Notes under the pieces: generated by a model
The model's input: only the letters and a program-made list of their open reading frames with translations
What the model was told of the DNA's origin: nothing
Database searches by the model: none
Program-made: the position numbers and the translations under genes
DNA from: Anthoceros angustus
Taxonomy: Eukaryota; Streptophyta; Anthocerotopsida; Anthocerotales; Anthocerotaceae
Assembly (NCBI GenBank): GCA_010909165.1
Contig: MU008177.1
Coordinates: 930,001 to 994,000 of the forward strand
DNA: 64,000 nucleotides
Reading direction: 5' to 3'
Shown: positions 23,690-36,208 of the stretch, piece after piece
Layout of the letters: each line of letters starts with the position of its first letter
Numbering within the stretch: the first letter of the stretch is position 1

Positions 23690-26600
23690 ATGGAGAGGCG
23701 GGCAGGTTCCTCCTCCTCCGCCTTCACACTGGGAAGCGGGGATGCCAGTGATTCCGTTCAGGAGGCGGATTTGGTGAGGGAATCGCTTTACGCTCTACAG
23801 GGCATTCCTGCAGCCGTGAGGAGGCTTGAGCAATTGGCAGAAGTTTACCTGTCGACGGAAGCTGACAAACGCGCCCTGCGTGCAGCGGGAACGATCTGGT
23901 CTCGCACTGCCAGCTCAAAGGCTGTGGGGAAGTTGTTGCAGGAATTTGCTGAAGCTGGAAGAGTGCGGTGCTGCTTGGACCTCTTTGCTAATTTCTTCTT
24001 GGAGGATAAACCAGCATTCCACTCAGGCCAGCAAGTCGGGACAGACGGGAGGCATGGCGGGGCACGATATGCCTATCACGGCTTGTCCGATTCTGAAAAG
24101 AAGCAGTTGAAGGAGCTGCAAAGGAAGCGTTGGGCTGCGTACCGCCAGGTTAAGCTCGCGTCTTGTGGGCTTGTAAATCAAGCGTTTGCCAAAGCCGTGA
24201 AGAGCATCGCATTGGGGCATAGTGCTGCGCTCGGGACGTTGGTGGACTCGGTTTGCTACCGCAGACTGAGAAGCTTGAACCAGGGATTTGATCCCCGGTT
24301 CAAGAAAGGCAAGGATGGACCGGTCTCGGACGGTCCGATTGGTCTCAGAGATGTGACTTTACTGGAGCTTTTTCTACACACCAAGGACCTGAGGAGCCAC
24401 CTGCACGCACTAGCCGCCATTTGCTTTTTTCAGAGAGGATCTGATCCTCGATGGACCTCAGACTTTCTGTCTTGCGCACCAAGTTTCTTGGAGACAGCAG
24501 ATGGAAGGACAAGGTCTATTGAAGAATCAGCCTTGATTTTCAGTCAGTGGCACGATTTTTTGTTGGTCGTTCAAGGCTTTCCGAGAGGGGCTGACTTATT
24601 ATCTTACCTGCACTCGAGGTTGCTGGTAACACACCACTCTGTTTCTATGTTGGCTATCTGGTGACCGCTAATAATTTCAGCAAGCTAGTGCAGCATTTCT
24701 AATACCTTCACTGGACAGATATCTGCTATGTTATGGAGATTTGATGGTTAAACATTTCAGGATGCAGATTCACGTCAGGCCGAGCTTTTGCGATTCTTAT
24801 TTGCACGGGCCTGGGGACCTTATTCGGTCTTCATACGGTCTTGGTTATACCACGCCACTGTAACAGATCCATATGCTGAGTTTATTGTGGAACCATCACC
24901 ACCTCTGCACAAGCTAGGGTCTGTTCAGGACTACGAGCAGACTACGATCATGGACTCGAAGGTGTGATTTCCTTGTCCATCCTCTCGCAAACTGCTTCAA
25001 CCTGAGAAACATTGTTTTGTATTATATCCACCATGTTCAAGCAAACCTTTTGCAGGTCCGGGCAGGAGGAACTGTGCCTAGTTTTTTGAAGCAAGTTTGC
25101 AATCCTTTGGTTCTCGCTGGGCAACAGCTACAAGTCCTTCTGAGACTTCCTGAGACTCGCGAATTTGCACGGCAAATACCTGGGTACATGTCTCTGGTGG
25201 ATTCAACAGATGAAGTCAGGGACAGACCAGAAAATTTTTGGGGTGACAAGTCATCTATGTTTTCAGCACTCTTGTTTAACAAACAAATGCTGGATGAGAG
25301 TTTGCAATTGCGGCATGAAAGGAGCCAAGGGATGACCAAACATTTTATGGAGCTGTTTGAAGTTCTGATGTCAAGAGACCAGTCGGGCCAGAAGGATCCA
25401 GGAGAGATGAACACTGAGCAGCTTATGGTATGCAAGTCCAATGTCTGAAAAGTTCTGCATTGTTTTGTGCTCTGAGTGTGACAAGTCAATTAATTCAGTT
25501 TCAAGTCTGTGCAGGTAGAGTCATCAGCGCGTGATGACTTGCATGAAAGTATCCACGAGTTTCAGTTTGGGCTTCCTTCACACCAAGATGAAGCACTTTC
25601 ATTCGAATCATTGAGCTTGTAAGATATGTTTCCTAGTTTTACTGTGAGGTTCATGTGGATACTTCCTTTTGCTATTCTATATCATTCCCCCCGTTTTAGC
25701 TTTTTGCAGGCATTCAGTGTCCACTTTCATGGGTTCTGAACAAATCCTCGAATCTGGCCTGGAAGATCTTAGGGTATTATCAGTCAACAGATGTTCATCC
25801 AACACATTTGAAATTGACAGCAATGGCCATGGAATAGGGGTACCAAGAGGATCCGGATCAGATAGCTTTGTCACTGCTGTGCTTACCCTGACTGATCAAT
25901 CGGAAGTACAATCCATCCAGCTTGAGTCACAGATAGCTGGGAATGAAAGTGAGGGTGAAGAGCTACCAAGTGAGGTTGCACCGGAGAGTTTGACATTCGG
26001 AGTTTCTGGCTCAGCTCAGGCCATGGACAAAGTTGGGTCGTCTCTTCGTAATGACCTCCCAGTGTGGTTAAAGGGGCTCCAGCATGCAGGCTTGAAGGAA
26101 GCAGGAGATTTACCGTTGGTGTCTCAGGAAATCTCAAGGAATGAAAGAGACGATGGCATGAACAAGTGGACTGTTATGACCAGCAATGGACGTGCTGATT
26201 CCTATACAAACAGTGTAGTGATCAGGGATGCCTTTGGTAGAACTCCTGAATGCAAGATTGGCATGAAGTCTGGTTCTTTGCGACCATCTAGCAGAGCAAG
26301 TGGGACAGATATTTCTGACAATGGGAAACTCGTCCCTTTTTATTCCCACCCAGAGAGCCTCTTAGGTTCCAATGATTCAAGGGATATTGGGGAAGTCAAT
26401 GTCCTGTGGTGCCAAATGACCAGCTACAGGGAAAATGACCAGAATACTGAATCTTTTCTTTCGGATTACCTGAAAGCAGTATGGCCAATAGATGAACTCC
26501 CTGGCAATCCTTTCCTTCTCTCTAGACCAGCAAATGTTAGCCAGTTCTACTCCTATAGCCCCATTTCCTTTCCTGAAAATGAAGATAGTTGGGATATTGG

Positions 26601-29371
26601 TGCAAAGACTGTAGACAGTGAAGCATACTCTGGGCGATATTTTGATCAAATCCCAAAAGATCCACTACGTAGAAGGAGAGTTTTTGCTGAGTTACCCCTT
26701 GGCAACCCTTCAGAGTTCTTGTTCCTGAACAAGCATTTGTCACACTCACAAGGAAAAGCAGTATGGCCAAGCTCATTCGATCTTGGTAGCGATAAGAAAG
26801 GTAGTGATCAGAATGGATCACAGATTGAACAGCAGGGGTCATTGATTTCTGATGAGTTTGTACGTGATCTCCAGACAAATCAAGCCAGACACCAGAGCAC
26901 AGTTTCTGAAATTCCTTCGAAAGCTGCTGGTTTTGCAAGGTTCGAAAGTCTGAATACTCACATTGAGAAGGCCTTGAAATCGAGAAATTCTGGTCATTTT
27001 GGAATGTCTCAAATAATAGGTACAGGCTTTGACAGAAGTGGCTTGACTCAACGCCAAGGGCATACTGAGAATACTTCCATTCGTTGGGACTTGAGGAAGG
27101 TTTCTGTGCAACTGACTTCTGCATGCTGGCAGGCATCCCAGGAGCCCATCATTCCAGCTTATGAGAAAGGCCTAGACGAGCAGCATTTGAATGACAACGA
27201 CCTGAAAGGGTCGTCTGGCCAGGTAGCCATTGGCAATTGTGTGAAAAATATTCCGGGGGATGCTGCCAGTTTGGGAAGTGGTACGAGTCAGGTGGGTGTT
27301 ACTACCAGCCATGCAGAGGACGGTACTAGGACTGGAGATGGCATTCTTATTCAGGAGATAAGCATAGGACAGCGCCCCACTAGAGTAAGGGAAGAGTTTG
27401 AACGAGGGTCCTGGGAAGAGCGCTCAGTAATACCAATGGATGATAAAGGAGCTGTAGAAAACCATGAGGAACAAAGGGGCAATGTGGGTGTGGATGGTGA
27501 AATTCCCTTTGCAGTTGTTGTCGAGAAAAGTATTGTTGAGGAGATTATGCTACAGTATCCTGATTGTTATGTCAATTATGCCTGACCATTGAGATAGAAT
27601 CTGCGTCTCCCTTTGCAGCATGTCTTGGTGGGGCCTGAGGCACTTAACGCATTGTAGATACCAGTGTGTAAGCCTCTTCACTGTGAAGGTGTTACTTGAA
27701 GGATTGCATCTCCGTGATCATTATGCTGCTCTTCGCCGTTATTTTTTTCTGGAGAAGGCAGACTGGGCAGATAACTTTGTTTCTGCCCTGTCCGAGCATG
27801 TAAGCTCATCAACCATGTGTCCGCACCTTGCTTTTGCAAATCCAGTACTTCAGTTGCTGCTGTTTTGATTTTCGTCCTTCCCAACTTTGTCCAGAAGTGG
27901 AGCTCGTTAGGTGGTCGGTCTAAGCTGCTGGCTGTGCAACGGATGTTGGAAGGTTCACTGCAACGCTCTTCATGTGAAGGAGATGAGTTTGCTGAGAGGT
28001 TGTACATATGCAGCGTTGATGCAGCTGAAGATACTAGGGCCCACACAACTTCAACTGCCTTTGCTGCGTCTGAAAGTAAGTCACGCCAAGATGGAGACCT
28101 CAGTGGTTGGGTTCTCTGCAGATGTGATTAAGATTGATTCTGCAGGTCCTTATTTGTAACCAGCATGCTCACTTTTGCAGGTTTACAGACCTTTGATTCA
28201 ACAAATATGGGGTACAGGGTGGACTGGCCACTGACACTTGTTCTTACTCCTGATGCATTGAAGGAATATGGTTCTGTGTTCAGTTTTCTGATCCGAATAA
28301 AGTCCACAACGCATACCTTGTCAAATATTTGGGAGTCTCTGAAGGTGCACATTCCGTAGAAACGTGTGTAATTTACCTCAACTTGTTCATAGTTGACGTC
28401 GTGTGCACTTACGCCTGGAGTTGCACCCTCACGTTTATGATGCAGGTTATTGGGCATGACCATAGAGATGCGATTGCAAAACATCAGCATCAAAAGGACT
28501 GTTTCCGCATGCTGCAGCTCTTCAGGTTTGTCATTTGGGAATCTAACATGTCAAACATCCGTCTGTCTACGAGATTGTCTTACTCGGCGATTTCAACAGG
28601 TGGCAAGTTTGTCATTTCGTGACATCCCTACAGCAGTACCTGGAGTCGAAGCTCCTATACGTTGTGTGGAGCAAATTTCTGCAGGCGGCTGAGTATGAGG
28701 CATGCTTCTGTTGTCCTTTACAAGCACAAACTGTGGCTTAAGATGCTAGTGGTTGGATCGGTTGTTAACATGATGACTGTGCTGCGGACATTTCAGGGAA
28801 AGGACATATATGATCTAGAAGCTCTACATAGATCCTACCTGGAGGAGGCGACAAACTGGTGCGACTTTCTACCCATCTCGGATGTGGCAACTTGTCGGGC
28901 CAACAACCTAATGTATCGATTCTGGTGTGCTCACAGCTGCTTTCTCTCGAAAAGCATGGCGGTCGTGAGGAGCTCAGTGAATGAAATCCTGCAGTCCGTG
29001 TTCGATTTTCAGATGTACTTGAGAATTGCTATAACAAGTATGGATGACAATGTGCTAAGTGATCAGCTGTACCGTCAGGTAATACCATCTGCACTCTTTG
29101 ATACGGTGGCAGGCGCACTCAGCGGAATGTCGTGCCAAGTGCTCCAACTTACAGTCGCTGCCACGTACTGCAGGCTTGCCAGCTGAACAACACGTTCCAC
29201 CAGTCGCTTCGGCACTTGGATTCCTGCCGCCACAAGCCCAAGTATCGGTCCTTACTGGTCGACTTCTGGATGTATCTCGACCACAGTGGCTTTTTGACGA
29301 ACGCCTGCTTGCAACCCAGGCCCGCAGCCGGGCCAAATGTTTCAAACCTAGCCTTGTTAACGCCATTGTAA
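23690..29371 (+). CDS. GCP6: Gamma-tubulin complex component 6-like (Spc97/Spc98 family), at least 12 exons
   Basis: Exons: 23690-24625, 24761-24961, 25056-25427, 25515-25618, 25710 to about 27570, about 27665-27799, 27895-28075, 28181-28344, 28446-28525, 28600 to about 28700, 28798-29078 and 29174-29371. The N-terminal gamma-ring (GRIP1) shows GADLLSYLHSRLL, SRQAELLRFLFARAWGPYSVF and a SWL segment. The C-terminal GRIP2 shows LRDHYAALRRYFFLEKADWA, VDWPLTLVLTPDALKEY, YNRIFSFL-type FSFLIRIK, and CFRMLQLFR..FVTSLQQYL..WSKFLQ. Between them exon 5 supplies a polar insert of about 620 residues, the reason for choosing GCP6 over GCP5. GCP4-6 help assemble gamma-tubulin ring complexes that nucleate microtubules. 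Two splice borders (end of exon 5, end of exon 10) are unresolved, the latter perhaps a GC donor. The Met at 23690 was preferred to 23669, but either could be used. Confidence 0.87.
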
Positions 29372-29699
29372 TATCTCACATCCTGTGCTTTTCATCTCTT
29401 CCCTCAGGATATCCCACATCCAGGGTTTTCGATGCTTCTCTTCTATTTCTCAGACTCGTGCACCAGGTGGCCTAGTCCCCGGCGCAAGCAACCGGTATGG
29501 CGTCATGCATCTCACACCGTGGCAAGCAACAAAGTGTCCCAACCAAAAACCGACTATTGGCGCCATGGGAATGGCGGCACCTGTTGCTGCAACTGGTTCC
29601 CAGGTAGAGAGACTATATACTAGTTGACCCCGTGCACAGATCTGAGCTCGCAGAACACGCATGGCTGGGTGCAGAAGTGAGAAAGAAGCCAGAGATTCA

Positions 29700-30509
29700 A
29701 TGGCAGAAATGAAGGGGCAGAAGTTGCTGCTCCTGCTGTTGTGCATTTGCATTGCTGCAGCACTTGTACCGTGCGCGGATGGAAAAAGCAGTGGAGTCAC
29801 TGCGCACCGGGTGTACACAGTCGGCAATCAGTATGGATGGAGACGGCCTCCCGCGGACTACCCGGGCCTCTTGGAGCACTGGGCTAGCAGATATGAAATT
29901 GTGTTCGTCCCCAACATCCTCTTGCGTGAGTGCCGAACTTCGAATTGAATTTCTGCTTGAATCTCGTCCTCCTGCAGGCGCGGCATTGCTTGCCTCTGCT
30001 GATTCCTACAATCTGACGTCGGTCTACATGTTGGGTGTGCAGGATTCGATAACCATGGGGACAACGTGACTGTGACGTTAGTCCACAATCCTGCGAACCC
30101 GACGGAGCCGTGCGACACCACTCCCTTGTCCCTTTTCGACAGCAGCACCTACGCGAGCCTCCCTGCGGATGTCACAGTCCCTTTCTGCGGTACGTATCGG
30201 GCGCTGAGCACCAGCCCCGGGGACTGTGAAGCCGGGTTGCATATGGACTTTGTGGTGCGTTGCTTACCCGGAGAGCCGGTACCCAGCCCCGGCGTCCCCT
30301 TGGCTCCACCTCCATCTTCCCTGCCCCCGCAACAGCCAGCTCCAGAGCCAGCTCCCTCGCCGTCAGACGAACCACCAGACAGTGAAGGCGAAGAGGCAGC
30401 TCCCGCGCCCGCCCCCTTGAGTGGTGGTGCTATTGGCCGCCCCGGGGCGGGAGCCCAGTACGCGGTTTTCGTGACTGTCGCTCTTGGACTGTCGTTGCTG
30501 CTCGTCTGA
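29700..30509 (+). CDS. Phytocyanin-like, early nodulin-like protein with GPI-type tail, two exons
   Basis: Exon 1 is 29700-29935 and exon 2 is 30043-30509, joined in phase to read NILLRFDNHGDNVTVTL. An N-terminal Leu-rich signal peptide (KGQKLLLLLLCICIAAALV) is followed by a plastocyanin-like domain (YTVGNQYGWRRP, then the NH and PC positions and SPGDCEAGLHMDFVV), a Pro/Ser/Ala-rich arabinogalactan-type stretch, and a hydrophobic C-terminus (VFVTVALGLSLLLV) typical of GPI attachment. Of the four type-1 copper ligands the first His and the Cys are present, but the second His is Asp (PGHC became PGDC) and the axial Met is Leu. It should therefore not bind copper, as in ENODLs, which sit on the outer plasma membrane. 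Mets at 29661 and 29709 are alternative starts. Confidence 0.85.
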
Positions 30510-31305
30510 ATGTAGCACCTCCGACCTGTAGGCTGCAGCTCGTCGACGCCCTGGGCCAGCTCTCCATTAGATTGCGCGATTGTGCTACTGAGGCTAGTTC
30601 GTACAAGTTCCTTCTGTACAAGTTCCTCAGTCCTTCCTGTGTGTGTTAGTCGTCTCGCGCTGGGTTGGCAAGCGCTGCGTTTTCAGTGTTGTAGGCGATG
30701 CACATCTTCAGACACTGCTTGTACATGACTTCATTTTCCCCAACGTTGTCCATACATAGCTTCCAGGAGAAGCTGCTCAGATAAGAGCTTCGTGCACTCT
30801 TAGAGGTGTGAGCGTATGCAGTATTACAAAGGGGCTCGAATGGGATGCGACAAAGATGCCTAACATGTTCTGTGGCCCATGTACTTTCGAACTCCCCATC
30901 AAATATGTACTGCTCCTGTGCACAATGTGCAGTACATAGTTCTTGTCGGTTGTACTGTTGAAGAATGGACACCTGCAGCCGGTGCACAGAGCTCAGCAGA
31001 CCAGCTGGTAGCAGAGTGCTGGTGAAAGATGAAAGACGCACGCATGCTTTGCCCCCGCAGAATAAGTACCACCACCGAGGCCCCCGACGATTCACCAGGA
31101 CCTGGTGGACGAATTGAATCCATTGCATCAGCCCACCAGCATCCGTTCGCCGCACCAGCCGTACCAAGGTATGGTTATCAAATTTTCAAGTGAGGGCGGT
31201 TTCCCCGAGAGACTGGATGAGGGAGACTTTATTAAAAAGAAGAGAATGGAAAACCCATCTACCCCATCCGAGGGGGGCAACCCACTAAAGGGCCAAGAGC
31301 CACGG
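30510..31305. other. Intergenic; one unassigned minus-strand ORF
   Basis: A 173-codon minus ORF at 30646-31167 has no similarity I recognise and no clear codon bias. It lies downstream of the phytocyanin gene and may be chance or repeat-derived. Not called as a gene. Confidence 0.35.
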
Positions 31306-31430
31306 CTGCCAACCCCCAAGCTACCTACCGCCCTGATTATGTTGTGGTATGAGATAAGGAAAGGGCTGCCAACCCCCAAGCTACCTACGCCCAGATTATG
31401 ATGTTGTGGTATGAGATGAGGAAAGGCCTG
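31306..31430. repeat. 60-bp direct repeat, two copies
   Basis: CTGCCAACCCCCAAGCTACC starts at 31306 and again at 31366, each followed by GATTATG(ATG)TTGTGGTATGAGAT(A/G)AGGAAAGG. It lies just beyond the 3' end (minus strand) of the split reverse-transcriptase element. Confidence 0.85.
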
Positions 31431-31479
31431 CTTATAACTGGTGCCAATAATGCTACGTCTCCTACGCTCGTTGTCGTCC

Positions 31480-32294
31480 TGTAAATAGCGTTGGCTAGTG
31501 CCCTTTGCAGGGCAATGGATACCCTCTATCGAAAGAAAGCCACAACCGAGGAAAGAGGGAGACCCACCCCGTTCCGACGACTGTGGTAGGCTTTAGCACA
31601 ATCCTTAATGAGCTGGAAAAAATCCTTGCCCATAGCCCCGTGAGTCTCAATGGCAAGGGGATGAAAGCTTGGCTGTCCTACAAAGATGTGTACTTGTGTA
31701 CCTTGGCCGTCATGCATCCCTCCGCTGCCCAGCCCAGAAGGTTGATAATGACATGCTCACAAATGGAGTTCCGAGTAGGGTCCGTTATGACGACATCCGC
31801 AATAGAGATTTGGTCTCCTCAGATCAGAAATAGATTCACCTTGAGCAACAACCCATTGCGCAGGGTATATGGACGCTCCTTGTATGGAAAATAACCACTC
31901 TCCTTGGCCATCGAGAATATGGCGCCGCCATGCGTATGTACATTGCCCACCAATTGACAGCAAGCTGTGGGACCACAGGTCATTTAGGGAGGCCCCATAG
32001 TCAGCGGTGAGAGAGAGAACAAGCCGGTAGGACCAAACCCAGACGGAACCTCATCGCAGTAGAAAAAAAAGTTGGTGCGATTCGGAACGCCTAGATGCAA
32101 GGCAGAGCTAGCAGCCAAGAGCCTGCTCCCTTCCCCGAGCAAGAGCGGATGCAGGCACAAACAAGCCGAGGAATAGAAGAGTCCAAAAGGATTGCCCGTT
32201 GTGCCTGCCCATAATGCTTTTCTTGCAGAGAGGCCTGAAGCCCACGTACCCTTTCCACAAAAAAACGAGGAAAAGGGATGTTTGAATAAACCCC
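31480..32294 (-). mobile_element. Reverse-transcriptase retroelement, C-terminal half (split element)
   Basis: On the minus strand, in broken frames, the C-terminal domain of a widespread non-LTR-type element is visible. GFIQTSLFLVF starts at the left copy of a 16-bp repeat. It is followed by QISIADVVITDPTRNS (a PD-(D/E)xK-like D..(V)D..P pattern), KVHKYTSL, FIPLAIETHG and the closing VAFFRQRVSIALQRALANAI-like helix (here with a stop for the Q). The matching N-terminal half is at 52596-53520. The family is known to me only as an RT element with a nuclease-like tail; finer classification is open. Confidence 0.65.
32279..32294. repeat. 16-bp direct repeat, left copy
   Basis: TGTTTGAATAAACCCC, identical to 52596-52611. 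The pair brackets a 20.3-kb insertion into the RT element. It is followed immediately by a short telomere-like GTTTAGGGTTTAGG. Confidence 0.95.
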
Positions 32295-32476
32295 CGTTTA
32301 GGGTTTAGGCTAACCATAGTTGGGGTTTAGTTAATTAAGCAGACCAGCAGTTACTGTTGGGTTAAGTCAGGATGGAGAGACGCGACTCTATGAGAGTCTT
32401 GTATAAACGATGGGCGTGTGCTCATAATATTATTATTCACTCAAGCATAACACAAGTGTATTCGAGTCTTTTCTCA

Positions 32477-32488
32477 TGGTATCAGAGC
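32477..32488 (+). other. Copia A primer-binding site (tRNA-iMet)
   Basis: TGGTATCAGAGC directly follows ..TTTTCTCA, the expected CA end of an LTR. It is the usual minus-strand primer site of plant copia elements. Confidence 0.8.
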
Positions 32489-33152
32489 ACCATGTCTCTG
32501 ATCCTAATTGATTCTATGTTGTCTACCCTCTACTCTGGACGCTCGTGGTGAGACATATAACCGGGCACACTACCGCCGACTTAATATGGCCCCTGGATTA
32601 CATGCAGGCATAGACTCACCACTGCGCATAAAATCAGATTTAGAAAAATGGGTAAAACAAAAGACATAAGAAATAACTCTCCGCTGCGCAGATCTGGCTA
32701 CACAGCAGATCATGCAATTTAGAGAAAATGCCCAGGCGAGGCTTTACGAAACCCGCACACCATCGGTGTTCTTCCCCTCATGAGCGAAATTTCAGATTGC
32801 AAAATCACACCAAGGCTCGACAACCAGACCATGCATGGTCGGGAGCAATCTTTTCGTTACGAGCACCAACCTTGGTACTCTGCAGGATTTTTCAACTCTA
32901 AAAACAGGTTCAAGCCACCGCTCAGACATCTCCAAAATCAAACCTCAGAAGATCTGACACAAATTGCAGCCAAAATTGATTATTTGGTTTACCAGCAAGC
33001 TCGAATTCTGGCGTTTCTCAAGATTATCATGGCGCGTGAGACTACACAGGAGGCCGCGGCACAATCCTTGCCGTTCACCTCCAGATATCAACCGTTGTGA
33101 AGGTCTGAAGCGTTGGCGTCCTTTCAGGGACCCAGGCGTTGCTCACGGCGAC

Positions 33153-35195
33153 TGTAAACGATCTGGTATTGGAAACTCCCTGTTGGATTGTGTCTTTGAG
33201 TGATTTTTTGTTTTTTTTTGTTAAGTTTGGTGTCAAGAAGAGCTAGGTTATGAGTAGGAAGGGATATTTATAGTAGAAAGTGTCCTTGGCCTATGAGTTT
33301 TTGGGGTTGTTTTGTGGGTTAAATAATAATCGGTCCTTGGACTATGAACTCGATACTCCTTGGCCTTTGGTCTTGGAATATTTAATAAAAGGCCTATATA
33401 TGGGGGGGGGGTCCCCATATTTGGCAGGTCCGTAGGCTAGAGGTCGAACCAACCGGCGGTAGTTGAATTGGTGTGTGGTCACGATTGTGCGGGACTATGT
33501 TTCAAGACGGTTGGCGAATCTCGGGCGGTCGTGGAAGGAAGGAGCGGTCGCGGAAGAAGAAGTGGTAGGAAGCCGGCTGGCCGAGAGTTTCCGGGAAATA
33601 TAACCCTAAGGGAACTCGGAAAGGCACAGGCGCGCTGGCGGGGGTAGCTCCAGACGATCCCGACAGGCACGAGCTCGCACGAGGTCAGAAGGGCAGCCCG
33701 TGGCGGCGGGAGCTCGCGATTCTCGGAAGGAAGAAACCCCGGGGATTGACCAAGTTGGAGATTCGAGGCGAGTTATCAGCAATTGAGGCGTGGGCGTGAG
33801 GGTTTTGCAGAGCATGGCGCCCAAGGTTGCAGTGAATTTGCCTAATGGCCAAATATGGACCATTGAGGGTCCGAGGTGGAGGATTGGTGAGGGAGCCGGG
33901 ACTTGGGATCATGGAAAACAAAGGAGAGTTTATGGGAGGATTTTCCGATCAAGAACGAGGAAGGAGGACCCATAAATTCAAAGAAGGACGAAGGGCCAAA
34001 GCGACCAAATCGGAGGAGTGCGGAGATAACATGGGCGGGAGTAGTGGCATCCTAGGAATAGAACTTTGGATAGGATGCCATCTTGGACCTAAGGCCGTCC
34101 GAAATTGTAGGGCGCTGCTCAAATTTTAGGACTGGAAAGTCCGGTGGCTATGACGCCCAAAGAATTGTATAAAGGGGCTTGGTTGTGCCCCTCACATCGA
34201 GATAACTCTGGTTGAGATCCCCACGCTGCGTGGCTGGTTGGAGACGTCCGATTGACAGAGGTGGTGTGCGAGGCGCTCCTAGGGGTGGTCGAGCTTGCGC
34301 AACCGGGGAGGAGGGGTGATAGAGCAATCTTGACAAAGGAGGAGGAAACCAAGGGATTGGCGGGGGTCCGGAGCTTGCTCGTAACGCGGACGGGGGTTCT
34401 TCTTTCCTTCACCCTTGTTCCCGAGTTGTGTTCAAATTGAGAGAGAAGTGTTGAGTGGATGGAAGGCTCATAATGAGGAGAGAGAGAGAGAGAGAGAAGA
34501 TTGGGTGAAGGAGTGATGAACCTGCACGCACGAGGTGTAAGAGGAGTTGAGAAGGGAACTAATTGAGAGACTACGGTGGAGATTTGTGTGGATCCAAAAG
34601 AATCCAAACCGGTCTTGGTGGAAGTGTGCACAAGAGGAAAGCTCCTTGTAAAATTGTGTGAGTGTGGCGCCTTGTGTGTGTGTGTGTGTGTGAGGGATTT
34701 GTGGAACTTTGGTCCCTAGGAATCGGTGTGTGTGTGCATGAAGTGTGGAGTGCAAAGTCCGATCCGGTACGCAGACGCCTGCGGATCCGCGCGGCCGAAA
34801 TAAGTCGCTAGGGTTTGGCGTGGGACCCACCGAGTCAAGCAACTACCCAGAGGTGAGAGCCGCGTGTGGAATAAGATTTGCGGTCGTGGAATAAGATTTG
34901 TGGTCGTGGAATAAGATTCGTGGTTGTGGAATAAGATCGTGGAATAAGATTTGTGGTCGTGGAATAAGATTCGTGGTTGTGGAATAAGATCGTGGTAGTT
35001 AGACAAGTCGGAGGTAGTAGTAGTTGAGTAGATAGGTAAGAGGAGTAATAGGTAAGTCCCGACTTAGGTGAAGGTCGAGCGATAGTTAGCGCCTCGGCAC
35101 AAACCATTCCCTTGGGAGCGAATCCTAAGCCTACAACGACATTGAGGGTGAATGTGGACCTCACGGTGTCCCTAGACACAAATTCACACTCCACA
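33153..35195 (+). repeat. Gypsy 5' LTR
   Basis: Begins TGTAAACGATC and ends CACTCCACA. Contains GA (34480-34496) and GT (34674-34692) microsatellites and a GTGGAATAAGATT-based minisatellite at 34865-34995 that is shorter in the other LTR. Differs from the right LTR by many small indels. Confidence 0.9.
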
Positions 35196-35527
35196 TTTTG
35201 GCGCTGTCGGGAATGAATCACAAGGACGAGGTAGAACTAACCATAGCCTAAGTAGAGTCTAGCATTACTAGATTGATAGATGGATGCCTCGGGTGAAGAC
35301 AAGCGACTGATCCGATGGGGAAACGCGGCAAGCGACAACGCAAGCAGGAAGATTGAGAGAGTTACGAGGAGGCGGGGGAGATCACTTGGACGAGGAAGAG
35401 GAGCAGGAGTCGACTGAATCGGGGATCGGAATCGGATCATTCCCAACTCTCACTACGGCGGTAAGGGCCGTACCCAACCCGACCCCGCCTTTGATCTCCG
35501 CTCCAGATTGCCACCGTCACACCAAAC

Positions 35528-36208
35528 TTGTGGTCACCGACGAAGGTATCCGCCAACTCAGCTGCTGAAAGTACTACCACGGTAGCTATGACTACTACTC
35601 AGTTGTTACCACTAAGCACCCACCTGCTGTATGGAGAAAGAAGGGCCATGAGGATCCCGACGAGTTTGTCGAGCTGCTTTGAGCCCGACGCCACAACCGT
35701 GAGGAGGATGCGAACGTGCCCACTGCTTTATGGAGTCTTGCGAGCGGCCAAGTGGTACAAGCGAGAGTACATAGCTTTCCACACCCCAACCACCTTTGAG
35801 GCCTTGAAGAGGGCTTTTTGTGAAAGGTTCAGAGGAGTTGATGTGGAAGGATATGTCTTGTCCAAGCTTGAGAGATTGCGGAGAGGGCAGAAGGAGACGC
35901 TGCAGGCTTATGTGGAAAGGTTCCACACCGGATCGGCCGGACCTCACTCGGAGTTAATGGCAACTGGTTTGCAAGAGGATTGGGCGGAGATGGGAAGCAC
36001 GACGCTCCAAGCTGAGAAAGACTTGGATTGGGCGATCAAGGCCGCCCGAACTACGAGAGGAGTCCAATGCGAGAAAAGAAATCAAGAAGGGATACGGAGA
36101 CAAGAAGAAATCCAGAAGAAGAAGAAGTACTACTCATCCTCCGATGACAGCCCACGGAGGAAGATAGCTCTCAGACTCCGGATAGTTCCACGGAAGAAGA
36201 GACCATGA
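35528..36208 (+). CDS. Gypsy Gag-like protein (retrotransposon capsid domain)
   Basis: This 226-codon frame contains the retrotransposon Gag pattern: LRAAKWYKREY, TTFEALKRAFCERFRG, LSKLERLRRGQKETLQAYVERF and ..ELMATGLQEDWAE. The C-terminus is basic and Lys-rich (QKKKKYYSSSDDSPRRK). Gag would form the cytoplasmic particle that packages element RNA. The start is uncertain because the upstream sequence lacks Gag features. Further short frames to 38150 (DVLIGRTWMG, NPRYRQQI) look like decayed Gag-protease linker and aspartic protease. Confidence 0.6.
   Translation: MWSPTKVSANSAAESTTTVAMTTTQLLPLSTHLLYGERRAMRIPTSLSSCFEPDATTVRRMRTCPLLYGVLRAAKWYKREYIAFHTPTTFEALKRAFCERFRGVDVEGYVLSKLERLRRGQKETLQAYVERFHTGSAGPHSELMATGLQEDWAEMGSTTLQAEKDLDWAIKAARTTRGVQCEKRNQEGIRRQEEIQKKKKYYSSSDDSPRRKIALRLRIVPRKKRP

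Noticed and set aside
30646-31167. 173-codon minus-strand ORF as a gene
   Set aside because: No domain, signal or homologue recognised; neighbouring retroelement 3' end makes a chance frame likely.
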